DNA of 64,000 nucleotides from Symsagittifera roscoffensis (GCF_963678635.1 NC_087071.1:33034141-33098140); one strand, 5' to 3'; positions 1 through 12,578 are shown, counted from the first letter of the stretch. Notes: generated by a model from the sequence alone, not told the origin. A program made the numbers and translations.

Positions 1-394
1 TTGTCGCTGTCGTGTTAGTGCACTTTTTCAGTTCTCATTATATTTTTTTTGAAATAAAGAATTTGAGATAAACATGCAAAAGGCCGTCAAATAGTATTGC
101 AAAAGTCCGTCAAAAAGTAATTATATAGCAAAAGATACTGAATGATAAATAAAAGATTAACCAAAAATGCATTTGTTCATGTTAATTTTTTTTTACAAGA
201 GATTTAAAACGTTTTTGACGGAAAAAAATGAAATCGTTTCTCGCAAAACAGGAAAAATAGCAAAAAAATGAAAACCTAGTTAACTATTACTGAAAACTTT
301 GTACTCAAGAAGGATCCTCGCAATTAAGAAGGGTAAAAAAATCGATTCTAACTGATTAAAAATCGTTTACTAGAATAAAAAAGTCGATTATTGA
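1..394. other. AT-rich sequence, no gene seen
   Basis: Short A and T runs in all frames; no ORF with recognisable composition, no exon-like GC rise and no clear repeat boundary. I see nothing supportable here. Confidence 0.5.
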
Positions 395-1000
395 AAATCT
401 TAGTACAAAATATTGTCAATATTACCAGTTCTAATGTTACGCTCAGATGAAAAAGTTGGACTGAAAATCAATTTCAATTCTCGCAAAAAAACATAATGCA
501 ATCTAGTTCATTTGAAATCCATAATGATGGATTATATAGAAAGTAGAAAAGCCCATTAAAAACTATTTCTTGATTAGGCCACCTTCAATTTTACTCCTCC
601 CCAAAATTCTTTTAATTAAAAAAAAATAATGTTGGAAGCAACAAAATAAACTTATTGACTCGCGTAAAACAGTGAGAAAGTAGCTCAGAAAAAAACAAAT
701 TGAACAAAATTAACCAACTTCAATTTAAAATGTAGAAAAACTTTATATGCATTAAAATTCGCATATCAAAAAAATGGAAAAAAACTTTATTATAATTGAG
801 TTTCATCGTCAGTGTTCATAAAAGTGGAAAAAATTGATTATAATGGGTCAAATGTGGATTTTGTCACTTCGAAAAATCGTAAAATCTTAATCAGTTTTTA
901 ATTGATTATAACCAATTTTTTTAACGTTTTTGTGTACACTGACAATGAAACTCAAATATAATCGTTTTTTATTCATGGAGCTCCAATGGGGGTCTCTTCT
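395..1000. repeat. Dispersed repeat, copy 1
   Basis: Several blocks recur in the same order at 2865-3915: the TATTGTCAATATTA block, a TTCATTTGAAATCCAT block, an AATTAACCAA...TTTAAAA.GTAG block, and a terminal block around TGTGTACACTGAC...AATCGTTTTTTAT.CATGGA.CTCCAATG. The two copies are diverged, so this is an old interspersed family. It has no coding capacity and its class is unknown. Confidence 0.6.
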
Positions 1001-2864
1001 ATGTATTGCATTGAGCTTCGAACACTTGAGAAGGTTTTTTGCCATAATTCATAGGTTCAGGTTGATTTTGATATTCTCATGAAAAATCACCTTTTTATCT
1101 CTTTCAAAAATGCATGCATAAATACTTTTGAGTAAGATTTCGGAGTTCTTTCAAGAATGCCATCTTAAAAAGTTCTCAGTAAGATTTCTGCTCTGACTAC
1201 TAAAAGTTGAAAAAAAAGAAAGGGCTTATAATTTACCTTTTCCGGTACAAAGTCGTTTTTAAAAAGAAAGTGCCAAATAAGGAGGCCAAATAGTGTATTC
1301 TGTGAATTGTAAGCGGGTTTGGCAACAAAAAGTCCCTTCAATCTCTATTTGTTCTTTCGTTTTTTTTTATCATTCCGACAAAATTTTACCATCTTGAAAA
1401 ATTTTGTCACTGGCTTCCATGGAACTAAGCAAGCACATAAATCTTGCGCTTATTCAATGCATAGTTTGACCTTGAAATGAACTTTTTGTTGCTTATTGCT
1501 TTTGCTTCAGTTGTATCTTTTTTGTACTTGTGTCATTGAAATATGATATCAGATTTTTGAGTTCTCGATACGGTATCTGCGCTTAATTTTTTTTAAAAAA
1601 ACAAGTGGGGATAAGCACCGCTTCAATCTAGCTTATTTGAACTGGAAATAAACTTGAACGCTCTCACTTTGCTTAGATTATGCCAAGTTTTTTGTTTTCT
1701 TGAAACTCAACCAATTTTAGAAAGGAACTAATTTTATTGTTCCGCATTTTGAAAATAATTATTCTTGTTGGGGTTTTTGCTATTCAACCAAATTTCGGTG
1801 ATTGAAATATAGTTTTTAACAAAAATTTTTAAAACACTACTAAAGATATTGATTCTCTGAAATCAAATGTAGAAAGATATTTTATCTCCGATTAATTTCT
1901 GCGAAAATCCAGGAATTTGAAAATTGTGCAATTGGCCATGGTCAGAATTAATTTATGTGCGCTTTGAAACACGAAAATAATAGCCAGCCAAAAACTAGTT
2001 TTTCAATATTTTGATCCCAAAAACTATTTGATATGAATTAAGGGGCAGTCGGAACATTCAAGGCTGTGCCCTGATATACGAGCAGTCTTGTTTAGCACTT
2101 TTCTAACATATTTATACACTATTGGCTTTTCCCTGATCAGGAACAAAATGATTGTTGCACTAATGATATATTTTCTTTGAATGAGTAAAAGGCAACTCAA
2201 CCGAGAACGGCAACAAATTTTTTATTGACTACAAGAAAGTGGTATTTCGGGTGCTTTAGTCCACCGTCTTTAGTTTATTTTGTTTTTATTGTAAATTCTG
2301 GCGTCTGGAGCCTGGCTTGTCAAAACGGAGGGCTCGCCTGATCCTGAATTCGTAGTCTTGGTTTTTGAGCCTTTGCGGATTGGAATTGCTGTCTTTTCAT
2401 GTCTAGGAAACGTCTGCTCATTTACCTGCTCCGATTCCATAACCTATCAAAGTGAAACGGAGCTATCCTCAAAAAACCTCGTACGCTTTTTAGTACTTGC
2501 TGATAATTTATTTTTTCTTTGGAAATTTCATATCTATCTGAAGGAATCAACCGCCCAATTTGACGGATGTTGAGATAATATTTGGATGTGCATTTTTGTT
2601 GCTCTTTAACTTCTCAGGCTTGCATCGAACGAGCTTTTTTTAATTCGAGCTTTCAATGAAAGCAACATACATCATATCGCGTTCTACTTAACTGGCTTCA
2701 TTAGCGCATAATCTGTCGACTGTTTACAGTAAAAGGTATAGGCATCTTTTTGTATAGTACTGGCTGTCAATTGATGAAAATTTACAAGAAAAAAATGTGC
2801 CGCTCTCATGCCGTGAGTTCCCGCATCTTAGAAAAGTGAAAAAAAATTTATTATAATGGCTTTT
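1001..2864. other. Intergenic, AT-rich, degenerate repeat fragments
   Basis: No gene is supported. Around 1280-1425 lies a degenerate copy of the 202-bp MITE found intact at 7917-8118 and 16523-16724 (shared GGCCAAA...GTGAATTGTAAGCGG and TTTGTTCTTTCG stretches). At 2041-2095 a short module (CAGTCGGAACATTCA...GATATACGAGCAGTCTTGTT) recurs at about 9485-9510 and, modified, at 54592-54640. The 71-codon ORF at 2358-2573 has no recognisable features. Confidence 0.45.
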
Positions 2865-3915
2865 TGTGGTCTAAATTATTGTCAATATTATCGATTTCCA
2901 TGTTAGGCTTAGACAACAAAAATTGGAAAATAAATCCATTTTCTCGCAATATTTTAATGCATTATAATTCATTTGAAATCCATTGTGATTATAAAACGAG
3001 TACAAAATCACATTGAAATTAATTTTTTTTCCACTCAATTTTTTTTTGCGTTTGGCAAAATTTTGCACGAGTTTCGGCATTTAAAAATGAGTAATGCGAA
3101 TTCTTTGCAAAGTGGGTGTACGGCCTTCTCCATTTCTAAACCTAAACTCAAATTGCAAAAACGTTTCGTTGACCTCTCCCCCCTAACATTTGGCCCTTTG
3201 TTCCCTTACAACCCCCATCCCAACGCTTGCCCCGTTGCCCCCCGCGCACACCTAAACACCCCCCCCCTGAATCACACGACCCCCGCACCTGAACCACTCC
3301 GCCCACTTGATTCATCCGACCCACGCACCTGAACCAACAATCCCCCAATCCACTTGAACCCCCCACCCTCAGGCTGGGTAGGTATGGGGTGGGGATTCAT
3401 TAGGTTAAGGGGGGTTGGAATTAGTTCAAGTGGGGATAGCGGGTGTAAGGGTACAAAGGGGCAAAGGGGGCAAACATTGGAGGGGATAGAAGCATGCAAT
3501 TGTTGAAAGGAACAAAATTCAGCTATTGAGCAACATAAAAGAGAAATAAAATTATCAATGTTTTAAAATAATCAAAATTAACCAATTTTATTTTAAAACG
3601 TAGGAAAGGCTTTGTGTGCGTTGAAGTTTGCATCTCAATTAAGTGGAGAAAAATCTATTGCAATTGAGTCGAAAAAAATTACAAAATTACAAAAAAATTG
3701 AACGAAAACTTACAAATTTTACGAAAAAAATACAAATTCTCAAAAGTGAAAAAAAATTGATTATAACGGATTAAAACGAATTTTGTTGCCTCAAAAATCG
3801 TAAGGTTTTTACCCCTTTTTAATTAATTATAATCGTATTTTTTTCACTTTTGTGTACACTGACCGTTACACTCAATTATAATCGTTTTTTATCCATGGAA
3901 CTCCAATGCGGGTTG
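2865..3915. repeat. Dispersed repeat, copy 2, interrupted by a GC-rich foldback
   Basis: Second copy of the family at 395-1000, with the same order of blocks. It is about 450 bp longer because a C/G-rich foldback (about 3165-3490) sits inside it. The right end repeats TGTGTACACTGAC and the CATGGA.CTCCAATG terminus. Confidence 0.6.
3165..3490. repeat. GC-rich foldback inserted in the dispersed repeat
   Basis: The left part is C-rich and the right part G-rich, and they are imperfect inverted complements: CCTAACATTTGGCCC and TTGTTCCCTTACA on the left match GGGTGTAAGGGTACAA and GGGCAAACATTGGAGG on the right. The composition contrasts sharply with the AT-rich surroundings. The Pro/Gly-rich ORFs on both strands here are by-products of this composition. 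Probably a small inserted foldback element. Confidence 0.55.
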
Positions 3916-4122
3916 TTTAAGATTGCGCTCAAACCTGATTGATGGCCTGGATGGTGATAACATTGTTTCTTGCAAAAATTTCAGGAATAAAATACTTTCC
4001 CTGAGTGTTATGAATGGTCCGGGTCGAGAACTGTTTTTTTAAAAATTTGGTCTGTCTCTTTTAGTAAGTTTCTCGAGAAAGGAAAAAACTAATTTTGTTA
4101 ACAACTGGGGCTGATTAGAGCA

Positions 4123-4481
4123 CCAGTGGATTTAGGGGGGACTCGACCCCCTGCCGACCCAAAGGGTTCCCTTTTGTACTAAATGTAGATATCCAGTTTT
4201 GGCTGAAGGATCCTAAAATTTTACTTTGTGGCCAAAATTAACAATTATTTATGGGCAAGCGCGCGCCGACACAGCACAATTTTTTAGTCGAAGCGGTCCA
4301 AAAAGTGTCTAAAAACGCCTTTTCAGGCAAATTTTATCCAAAATTTTCCTGTGTTGCCAAAAATTTGGCAAGAACAGATTTTTTGAAGTGCTTTGCGAGT
4401 GCTCGGAAAAGCAATTTAGTTGACCTAAAAAATGTGGACAAAATTTTCAAAAGTTCTGAAAAATCGTAGATCCGCCCCCTG
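4123..4481. mobile_element. hAT-like MITE with flanking direct repeats
   Basis: A 359-bp element flanked by the direct repeat GATTAGAGCA (4113-4122 and 4482-4491). Termini are CCAGTGGATTTAG and GATCCGCCCCCTG, a degenerate form of the CAGGGGCGGATY terminal inverted repeat shared by related copies in this window. The interior carries the family signature: CCGACCCAAAGGGT, a TTTTGG.TGA block, GCGCGCGCC, and GTTGACCTAAAAAA...GACAAAATTTTC near the right end. Non-coding; it would depend on a hAT transposase supplied elsewhere. Confidence 0.65.
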
Positions 4482-4491
4482 GATTAGAGCA

Positions 4492-5159
4492 AGAATAGTT
4501 TGTCATATGAGGAGGCCTTAGATTTCATGAAACGTCCGAGAAACGTAATTTGGCGTTGCTTTAACAATTGCTGGGGATATGTTTATCCACATAGTCGAAA
4601 TTTATTACCAGAAATTGGTTCGATTTGTTGCCACTTTTAATTCCTAATTTAACAGCGGGATTAGCGACTTACGATCAATAAAGATCTCAAACCGTTAAGA
4701 AAAAAAAGATGCGTTTTTACATTTCAAATGCTCAGACGAGAGCCTTTATTTTGAAATCAAGCGTAGTGGAACCAGTCAATTAGAGTTTATGTCAAGATCT
4801 GACATAAACTCAAAATTACTGAATTCTAAACTGCGCAGAAAGCAATTAGACTACGAATAATAACCCTTGATGTCGTCACTTGTACGCATTTTTTATGAAG
4901 AACTATAATAATAGGCAAATAGATCAAGGAATTAAAAAAAAACGTTTGTCTTTCGCTTCCCCAAGAACATTAATTTTTGCAAGTTTTCACTGAAGACGTT
5001 GAACAAGCCATGAGGCAATGCAAGTCCTCGATGAACCGTTCAGAATGATTATGAGTGGAGGTAACCGAGATTAGCTGAATTTACGTCCTCAGTGATCACA
5101 GCGACTCAATTGCTTGGATAATAAAAAAAATTAAATTCAGTTGGTGAGTTTCATGTTCA
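4492..5159. other. Intergenic, nothing recognised
   Basis: AT-rich sequence without a gene-like ORF, splice-bounded exon or repeat that I can pair with another part of the window. Confidence 0.45.
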
Positions 5160-5186
5160 GAAGTTGAAACTGTTTTTTGGAGTATA

Positions 5187-5517
5187 ACTGGATAAAATAT
5201 TGTTTTCGAGCGTCGTTTGGCGTCGTAGACGAATCCAACTTGAACGTGATATAGGGAACTTTAGTTTTGTGAAAGAATTTAACATGAGACTTGACGTAAA
5301 AGATTGGGTCCTGAAATTAACAACATATGAGTTTTCAGTCAAAAACTCTTGTGTGCCGCAAGTTTTTGACTGAAAACTCATATTTAGTTAATTACAGAAC
5401 CCAATCTTTACGTCAAGTCATGTTAAATTCTTTCACAAAACTTAAGTTCCCTATATCACGTTCAAGTTGGATTCGTCTACGACGCCAAACGACGCTCGAA
5501 AACAATATTTTATCCGG
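5187..5517. repeat. Long palindrome (about 160-bp arms)
   Basis: The left arm (about 5187-5347) and right arm (about 5361-5517) are almost exact reverse complements around a loop of roughly a dozen bases. For example ATTCGTCTACGACGCCAAAC on the right matches the complement of about 5220-5238 on the left. Both strands therefore give near-identical ORFs, which is a symmetry effect and not two genes. Likely a foldback element or a recent inverted duplication. As RNA it would form a long near-perfect hairpin. Confidence 0.8.
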
Positions 5518-5565
5518 TTCGATTCCAAATAAACTGTTTCATCTGTATCACATGTCAAAACTTCA

Positions 5566-6238
5566 ACCGTGAATCTCTAGTATAGTTTTAGAAAACTGCA
5601 GAAACGCGAAAAGTTATTCGCTCATTTCATTTCTTGGAAGCAAAAGATGTGTTTTCTATGTCTCGAAACTATACAAAACATCGGATTCCCGCAAAACTAA
5701 CATGGTATGCTACTTTGACTTAGTTGTTTTCTCAGGACGATTGTTTGTAACCATCTTGTCCTTTGTCCTTTTAATCTGGATTTGCGGCCTTCACCAACAT
5801 CAATCCCAACTTCCACTGAATTTTTTTAACGTTTTTAACGATTACAACCTCTTGATCCGGAAGCCATATTTTTACAGAGCCGTCTGTGCACAAAGAAACG
5901 CAACGAATGACAAAATTTTATCGTTGTCACTCAAATAAATAAAACATTTCAGCAAACTACCAGTCAGCTTTCAGGGTATCTTCGCTCACAAATTTTGAAA
6001 TTGAAGCATTGTGCAATTTTTTAGGTACAGATGTGGATTCAAATTGATGAAAAAAACGAAGAGAAAAACATACGGAACTTCTTCTCGCCTTAGTCGCGTG
6101 ATAAAACATTTTTCTGTCAACAAGGCGTGGAGCTTTGTCGTATTCCCTCTGCGTTAAAATAATTTGTCTTTGACACAGATGCCCGATGACGAATTTTCAT
6201 TCCTTTCCTGAGCTTCGAAGCGAGATTTTTTACCCAAT
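5566..6238. other. Intergenic, nothing recognised
   Basis: No supportable gene. The ORF at 5702-5938 is T-rich and hydrophobic at its start, as AT-rich random sequence tends to be, and has no family resemblance I recognise. Confidence 0.4.
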
Positions 6239-6415
6239 TTCAAGCAAGATTTGAGCGGTTTGAGCGGTTTTTCTAGACGATTGCGCTCACAATCTTGCTT
6301 TATATTGAGCCGTTTGAAACCGCGCAATAACCGCTCAAACCGCTCATTATAAAGCAAGATTGTGAGCGCATTCGTCTAGAAAAACCCCTCAAACCGCTCA
6401 AATCTTGCTTCAAAT
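6239..6415. repeat. Palindrome built from a GAGCGGTTTGAGCGGTTT motif
   Basis: The arms read CAAGCAAGATTTGAGCGGTT on the left and AACCGCTCAAATCTTGCTT-like sequence on the right, about 75 bp each, with a second internal pair (TTGAGCCGTTTGAAACCGCG / CCGCTCAAACCGCTCA). Fragments recur at 6628-6690. The small ORF on the minus strand is symmetry-derived. Confidence 0.7.
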
Positions 6416-6739
6416 CAAGAACAGTCATCAAATAAACAAAAACAATGAATTACAAACAGCAAGTGTTACTTTAAAACGAGGACTATTTTGGTTTTGTTTT
6501 GAATTTATCGGGTTTTTTGCTTGCAAAACTGTAAAACAGTTGAAACAGTTGCAAATAGCAAAAAAACAGCATGTTTTTTCAAAGTGCAGCTAGTTAGAAC
6601 AGCATATTTGCTGATCATATACAAATCGCTCAAGCGGCTCAAATCTTGCTGGAAAACCGCTAAAACAGTTCAAATCTTGAGCGGTTTTTGATCGGGATCT
6701 TGACCCGGGCTGACTTCAGTAGTTGCGTATTTTTGAGTA

Positions 6740-7130
6740 ATTGGTGTGTTTAGTCCCTGGGTTGAGCTGTTCGACTTATATTTTGACCGACTCGAACAAA
6801 AATAGCAATTTGTTGACCGACTCCACTAAAAATGGCTGTTTCGACCGACTCGACAGAAGGAAAAATGTGTTCGACCGAAGCGAGCTATGTTTCGACCGAC
6901 TCGACTCAAACTGGTTATGTTTTGACCGACTCAACCAAACCAAAATTTTATTTTAATCAATTGTTTTTGACCCAAACGTGATATTTTTTGACCCACTCGA
7001 CCCAAACTGGTTATTTTGACCGACTCGACTGAAGGTAAATAATGTGCGACGCAAGCGAGCTGTGTTTCGATCGACTCGACTGAAGGTAAAATGTGTTCGA
7101 TGTTTTGACTGACCCTTTCTGTTTAGTTTA
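6740..7130. repeat. Degenerate minisatellite, left arm (TCGACCGACTCGAC)
   Basis: Irregular tandem copies of a unit containing TTCGACCGACTCGAC...AAA.TGG.TATGTT. The same unit appears in reverse complement at 7770-8800, so the two tracts form an inverted pair around a middle of about 640 bp. Non-coding; the ORFs here (Leu/Asp/Arg-rich) are repeat translations. Confidence 0.7.
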
Positions 7131-7461
7131 TGCCATTTAAAAGTTGATCAACCCTAATATTTTACAACCAACTAGTATATTAAGTTGAATGTTTTTGTTC
7201 TGACAAAGTCTAAGCTTATTTTTTAATGAATCAAATATTTCATTTTGGATGTGATAATTTTTTTTTTAATTTTAGTCCTTCAAAATTTCATTATTAGTTG
7301 CTTTTTTCGGGGAAAACATCGCCTTTCGGAACTTTGTCTAAGATCGTCTGTGGCTCAATTTTTGAGGTCGACTATCTTTCGAAACTGTGTTCGACCAAGT
7401 GTAACCGAAAAACGGTCAAACACAGTCTCGAATCACAGTCGAACTCAAGGAATAGGCTGCA

Positions 7462-7624
7462 CATGATCTTAGACATCAACCCGATAATAGGTTTTTTGCG
7501 AAAAAAATTAAGTAGTAATGAAGGTTTGATGTACAAAAAAAATTTGATCTTAGACAACAACCCGATAAGAAGTTTTTCGCGAAAAAAAGTAAGTACGCAT
7601 GAAGGTTTGATGTACTAAAAAAAT
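7462..7624. repeat. Two-copy tandem repeat, about 81 bp
   Basis: GATCTTAGACA.CAACCCGATAA followed by a GCGAAAAAAA..AAGTA and GAAGGTTTGATGTAC block is present twice in direct orientation (from 7465 and 7546). It lies between the two arms of the inverted minisatellite. Confidence 0.65.
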
Positions 7625-7769
7625 TGTCACACCCAAATTTGAAAAAAACTTCATTTATCTGAAACAGGCTTAGACATTTCAGAATAAATATATTCAACGT
7701 ATTATACTAGTTGGTATTGAAAAAAAATCAAGGTTTATCAACTTTTGATTTGCATAAATTATACAGACT

Positions 7770-8800
7770 GGTCAAAACATAGCAGGATTTAGTCGAATAT
7801 AGCTGAACACATTTTTTCTGCAGTCAAGTCGCTTGAATCCTGGTCAGCTTGAGTCGGGTCGGTCGAAACATAGCGCGCTTGGGTCTAAAACTTCGAACCA
7901 CTTTTTAATTTAGTGGCATTACGAGTCCAAACTGTGCACTGGATAGGAGCACAATTTTGTGTCTGTATGTTCCTGGATTCCAGAGACAAGTCTTTAAACA
8001 TGTAAAAATTTTGTCGGAACGATCAAAGGAAAGTAAATAACAAAAGAAGAACAAAGGCAGCGTCCTTGTTGCGGAATCCGCTTACAATGCACAAACTGCA
8101 CAGTTTGGCTTCGTAATGGGAGTCGGTTGAAACAGCCAATTTGGGCAGAGTTGGTCAAAAATTAGCATTCTTGAGTCGATCGAACACAGTCGAACACAGT
8201 CGAACACCTTGAAGTCTAAACCTGTTTTAGATAAATCAGGTTTTTTTTTATAATTTGGGTGTGACAATATCGGAAGTTTCTTTCTGGTATATCAAACCTT
8301 TATTGAAGTTTTGAAGTCTAGTCGGTTGAATCATAGCCAATTTGGGTAGAGTCGGTCAAAAATAACATTCTTGGGTCGAACAGAGTCGAAAGTTTTTTCA
8401 GTCAGTCGAGTCGGTTGAAACATAGCCATTTCGGGTAGATTCGGTCTAAAATAGCACTCTTGTGACGAACACGGTTGAACACTTTTTTGATCCAGTCGAA
8501 TTGATTGAAACATAGCTAATTTGGGTAGATTCGGTCTAAAAATAGCACTCTTGTGACGAACACAGTCGAATACTTTTTCGATTCAGTCGAGTTAGTTAAA
8601 ACATTGCCAATTTGGTTCGAGTCGGTCGAAACATAGCACTCTTGGGCGAGCACAGTCGAACATGTCGGTAATTCAGTCGAGTCGGTTGAAACATAGCCAG
8701 TTCGGGTTGATTCCTTCGATATATGGCCATTTTTTGTCCAGTCGGTCGAAACATAGCTCACTTAGGTCGATGGGGTCGAAACATAACTCGAACACCTCCA
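7770..8800. repeat. Degenerate minisatellite, right arm (GTCGAGTCGGTTGAAACATAGCC)
   Basis: Many irregular copies of a unit such as CAGTCGAGTCGGTTGAAACA followed by TAGCCA.TT.GGGT and TAGCACTCTTGGGTCGAACA. Reverse complement of the tract at 6740-7130. A 202-bp MITE (7917-8118) is inserted near its left end. The minus-strand ORFs here are Thr/Ser/Asn-rich repeat translations, not genes. Confidence 0.7.
7917..8118. mobile_element. 202-bp MITE, copy with CATTACGAG termini
   Basis: Begins CATTACGAGTCCAAACTGTG and ends in the inverted complement (..CAGTTTGGCTTCGTAATG). It has exactly the length of a second copy at 16523-16724 and shares its interior: a GGATTCCAG stretch and AACAAA...GGAATCCGCTTACAA. 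Non-coding with inverted termini, so a non-autonomous DNA element. Superfamily not assigned because no target duplication is clear. Confidence 0.7.
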
Positions 8801-11800
8801 GCCGGGAAAGCTTAAATAGACAGGGACAGTAATTCTTGATTCTATTTTCACGGGGATGTAGCGATTAGCATGTGTGCCTATTAGCACGCGATAACTGCTC
8901 CATTTAGGTGTGGATTCAGAAGAACAACAAAATATTCAACTCTGCCTATCTAAAGTCTTAGCTAAGTACAACCTGATAAAAATTGCAATTGTGAGTAAAA
9001 AAAGCTTGAAAAAACGAGTCTTCAAACTACAGTGTTTTACATGGGAATGCTAAGCAACACACATGCTGATAGGCTCGTCACCTATCTTCACTCTTCGGCG
9101 GTAGTCACTCCCGAATTGACAAACGCCTAATATAGCTTGATCTTGTCTTGAGACGCAATCAATTTTTAGAAATGAGTTAGAGTTTGAATGCATTTAAAAA
9201 GTAAACACAACACAAATGAATGAGAAACGAAAAAGCGCCTCATAGCATAAAGTATAAACTTTCTACAAAGAACTCAAGTTATAGAAAACATAGTAATAGA
9301 ATTTTTTCACTTCGCGATTTAAAAAAATGGCAATCTTGATTCCCTCATAACTTAACGAAAAAAGATCACAGATGAAAGTTCGCTTCAATTTCCAATTGTT
9401 CTAATCTTTTCCGAAATTTTTACAAAACTGTTTTTAAACCAAAAAAATTTCACGATCGAGGGCAAAAGAAACGACCGGGGTTTCGCTCTGATATACGAGC
9501 AGTCTTGTTATGCTGTATTTTTATAGTTAAAATTTATCATTGTTGTATTTTAAGTTCGCGTATTGAAATTGAATTTCAGATTTTATCTTTTGCCGAACTT
9601 GATTTTTTTTTATTTTGAGCTTCTTATTGTTGTATTTCAGTTACAAAAGCTTAACTTTTTCTCATTACTTCTTGTTTTTTTTTATTTGAGGCAACTTGTT
9701 AGGGCTAAATAGGAAATTCGAATGCTTTATTACTCACTAGTGAGTAATAGCTGTTTGTTAACAAGAATAGTTGATTATTGTGAAGCAGCAAAAATCATCA
9801 AAACAGTAATCAGTCACAAATTAAAATGGACAAAGTTGTTTTGCTACAACCTTCGAATAAAATGACGAACTGCGCATGACTAGCGTTTTTTATTGAGAAT
9901 ATCTTTGACTGTATAATTTACTTAATTGACAACTTTTTTCTATCAAAACTGAAAGACATCAATGCACTCAGTTCAACCTTTTTCTAAGTTTTTTTTGTTA
10001 TTTATTTTTCATGAATATGAGGGGGTTTAGTGAAAAAACGTTGCCCCGTATAGGTTAAGTGAAATAGCCTGACTCGCAATTTGTAAATGAATCTCTATTT
10101 TTTCAGCTCAGAACACATTTCAAATTAGTTAAGCTTTATAGGACAGTCGCAAGGAACTTGAGCCGTTACTAGCAGTTTTTTCAAGTTTGCGTTTAACAAG
10201 ATGCTATTTTTCTTCATTACCTGGAATGACGTCCATACAAAAAACTACTTATCAAAAAACTTTCTAAATGGAGTCTATGGAAAAAGTGTTTATTCAATCT
10301 AAACTTTAAAGCATTTTTTCAATCTAAACTTTATATGCGAAAAGTATCTTAAACCGACTTAAGACTCAACTATAACAAATGAGTGACAGTTTTGATTATA
10401 TCAGATCATTTTTGCATCAAAAAAATGTTCATCATACAAGTTCACTTTGAAAACTGTATGATATGCATTTTTTAAGTAGAAAAATTACAACTTTGAGGTA
10501 AAAAATTTGTTATCTTTTTCTGATTGCAAGCTCGTCACTTCTGTGCACAAATTAACATTTTACGAAAAAAAATTTTGCACGCAAAAAGTTTTCTTTTGTG
10601 TCTACAACGTAGTCAAGGTTGATGTTTTACCAAAAAACACAACCACAAGCAAGTGTTTTCTGAAAAAAAAAATTTATTCTTAATATGCTAAGATAAACCT
10701 AAATTGTTGAAAAGTAAACCTTTTCCTCAACCACCAAAATTTTTAATTTTTTTTTAGCAATGTACAGAAAATTACGTTTATAGTGTATAACTCTGAGTGA
10801 AAAAGCTAACATTAACTTACTTGGCTAATATCACCAGCTGCAGTTTATCTGCGTGGTAACTGCCACTTACACTCTGGGTTTTCTTATGACAGCAATCCTC
10901 AGTTATTGTGTTTTTGGATAAAAACTTACAATTTTGAAACATTTTTTTTGAGTTTTCACTTATGCAGTTTCATAGAGTACTGAAAAGTTTAAGTTTATGA
11001 AACGTTATCCGTAGAAACTGCTCTAAACAGGAAGTGAGATCTTGCAAAAATGGCAAAATTTACCAATAACATCTCAAGAACTCCATTATAATCGATTATT
11101 ATTGGTTATAATGGCTTATAATGGCGGATATGATTATAATCCATTTTTAATGGTTTATAGTTGATTATAATTAATTGTAATGGATTTAACTGATATAAAA
11201 ACATTAGAATTATAATCCATTTTTAATAAATTCTAATCGATTACTTTTGTAATTTCATGAATACTGACTTTAAAATGACAAAATAATCAATTATTATCTT
11301 TGAAAATTAAGTGCAGGTATTAATTTACTTTTTCTCAAAAAGAAACAACTTTCTGTTCTCTTTTTCAAAACAAGCACGGAGATGAATCGAGGCAAAAACT
11401 TTTTCAGGTAAAAACGTTTATAATAAATATTGAATGAAAAAGAGCGAATTTTATACACATAGTCGGCTCATTTTTTCGCCATTACACAATTCAGCAAACT
11501 TTTCTGCAAAAATTCTGCACGCAGTTCTGCAAAAAACTCCACTATTTCCAACTTGTCTGCTCATCAATATGCTCAATCTATTTTTTTTCGTTGGCTTTTC
11601 TCAATATCAAGGGGTAAATTGATGAAACGTTTTTAAACAATCAAAATCGTAGAAACATTTTTGTGTAGAAAACCGAAAGCAAATTGGCCTGGAGTTTTCG
11701 TTAAAAAATCGTGTCTGAATTCTAACAAACTCGCAAAACGTATCAGCCCAATTGAATTATTGTCTGCTGATTTTGTATGTGACCAATCAGCAATTGCAAT

Positions 11801-12300
11801 GGATTGACTGCTCTATCTTAAATGTTTGCCATTTTGAATACTCATTTCTGATTGGCTTTTAATTATTCGACGAGAAGATAATTCGTCGCAAGCGACAATT
11901 TTTGCTTTTTCTAATTGAAACGAATTGTCGCCGTGCCAATTATGCGGTCCTACCATATTAAGAACTGAAAAATAAAATTTCATTACCTATATTTGCACAA
12001 ATTTCGGTTAAGTAAAATGACTTTGAAAAAGCAACAGCTCACTGTATGTACAAAAATATGCGTTTTGAAAGTACTTCACTCAAGTTTCTATATTTTTGAA
12101 GGCCATTTTTTTGTAAATTTATTTGGTGAGCGATTTCTGTTTTAACTACTGTTATCTGCTCTAGTTTTGTGTATTCTTTATACTAGTGTTTAGTGTTTAT
12201 TATCAATTGCAAAAACAGATGAATAAAATTCGGATTTTTTTTACTCTTGATTTGTGATAAAAATAAGAATTTTTTTTTTGGAATTTGAAAAAACGCAACA
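8801..12300. other. Intergenic region downstream of the Kv2 gene
   Basis: No gene is supported. About 9478-9510 repeats the GATATACGAGCAGTCTTGTT module seen at 2075-2095. About 11088-11245 is a run of TTATAAT/ATTATAATCGATTA-like motifs that also cluster at 25840-26045 and 26560-26790. The rest is AT-rich without structure I can name. Confidence 0.45.
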
Positions 12301-12305
12301 TAAAT

Positions 12306-12311
12306 TTTATT
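12306..12311 (-). promoter_or_regulatory. Candidate polyadenylation signal of the Kv2 gene
   Basis: AATAAA on the minus strand about 270 bases past the stop codon. A second AATAAA at 12565-12570 is only about 10 bases past the stop. I cannot tell which, if either, is used. Confidence 0.35.
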
Positions 12312-12578
12312 AACAAACATTTTTCAAAATCAAAATGGTGAACTTACAAATCGTTTCTGGTAAATTGAGGTTATCAAAAAGTGAAAAGGAAAGCATAAAC
12401 TGAAAGTATTAGCATGCTCGGTAAATTATGAAAGTTAACGCTATAATTCATTATTTGTTTAAAATCGTTGAACTGGGAATTTGGTGTACAAAAGTAAGAC
12501 AATGCACGCGGGGAAAGTGAAAAAGTAAACATAAATTGGGGTTAAAAATAAGAAAAATTCAATTTTTATTGATAAAAT

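Noticed and set aside
3148-3499. Pro/Gly-rich ORFs on both strands
   Set aside because: They are readings of a C-rich/G-rich foldback; neither has domain-like composition or splice context.
5157-5572. Two ORFs with almost the same peptide on opposite strands
   Set aside because: Direct consequence of the palindrome; no independent support for coding.
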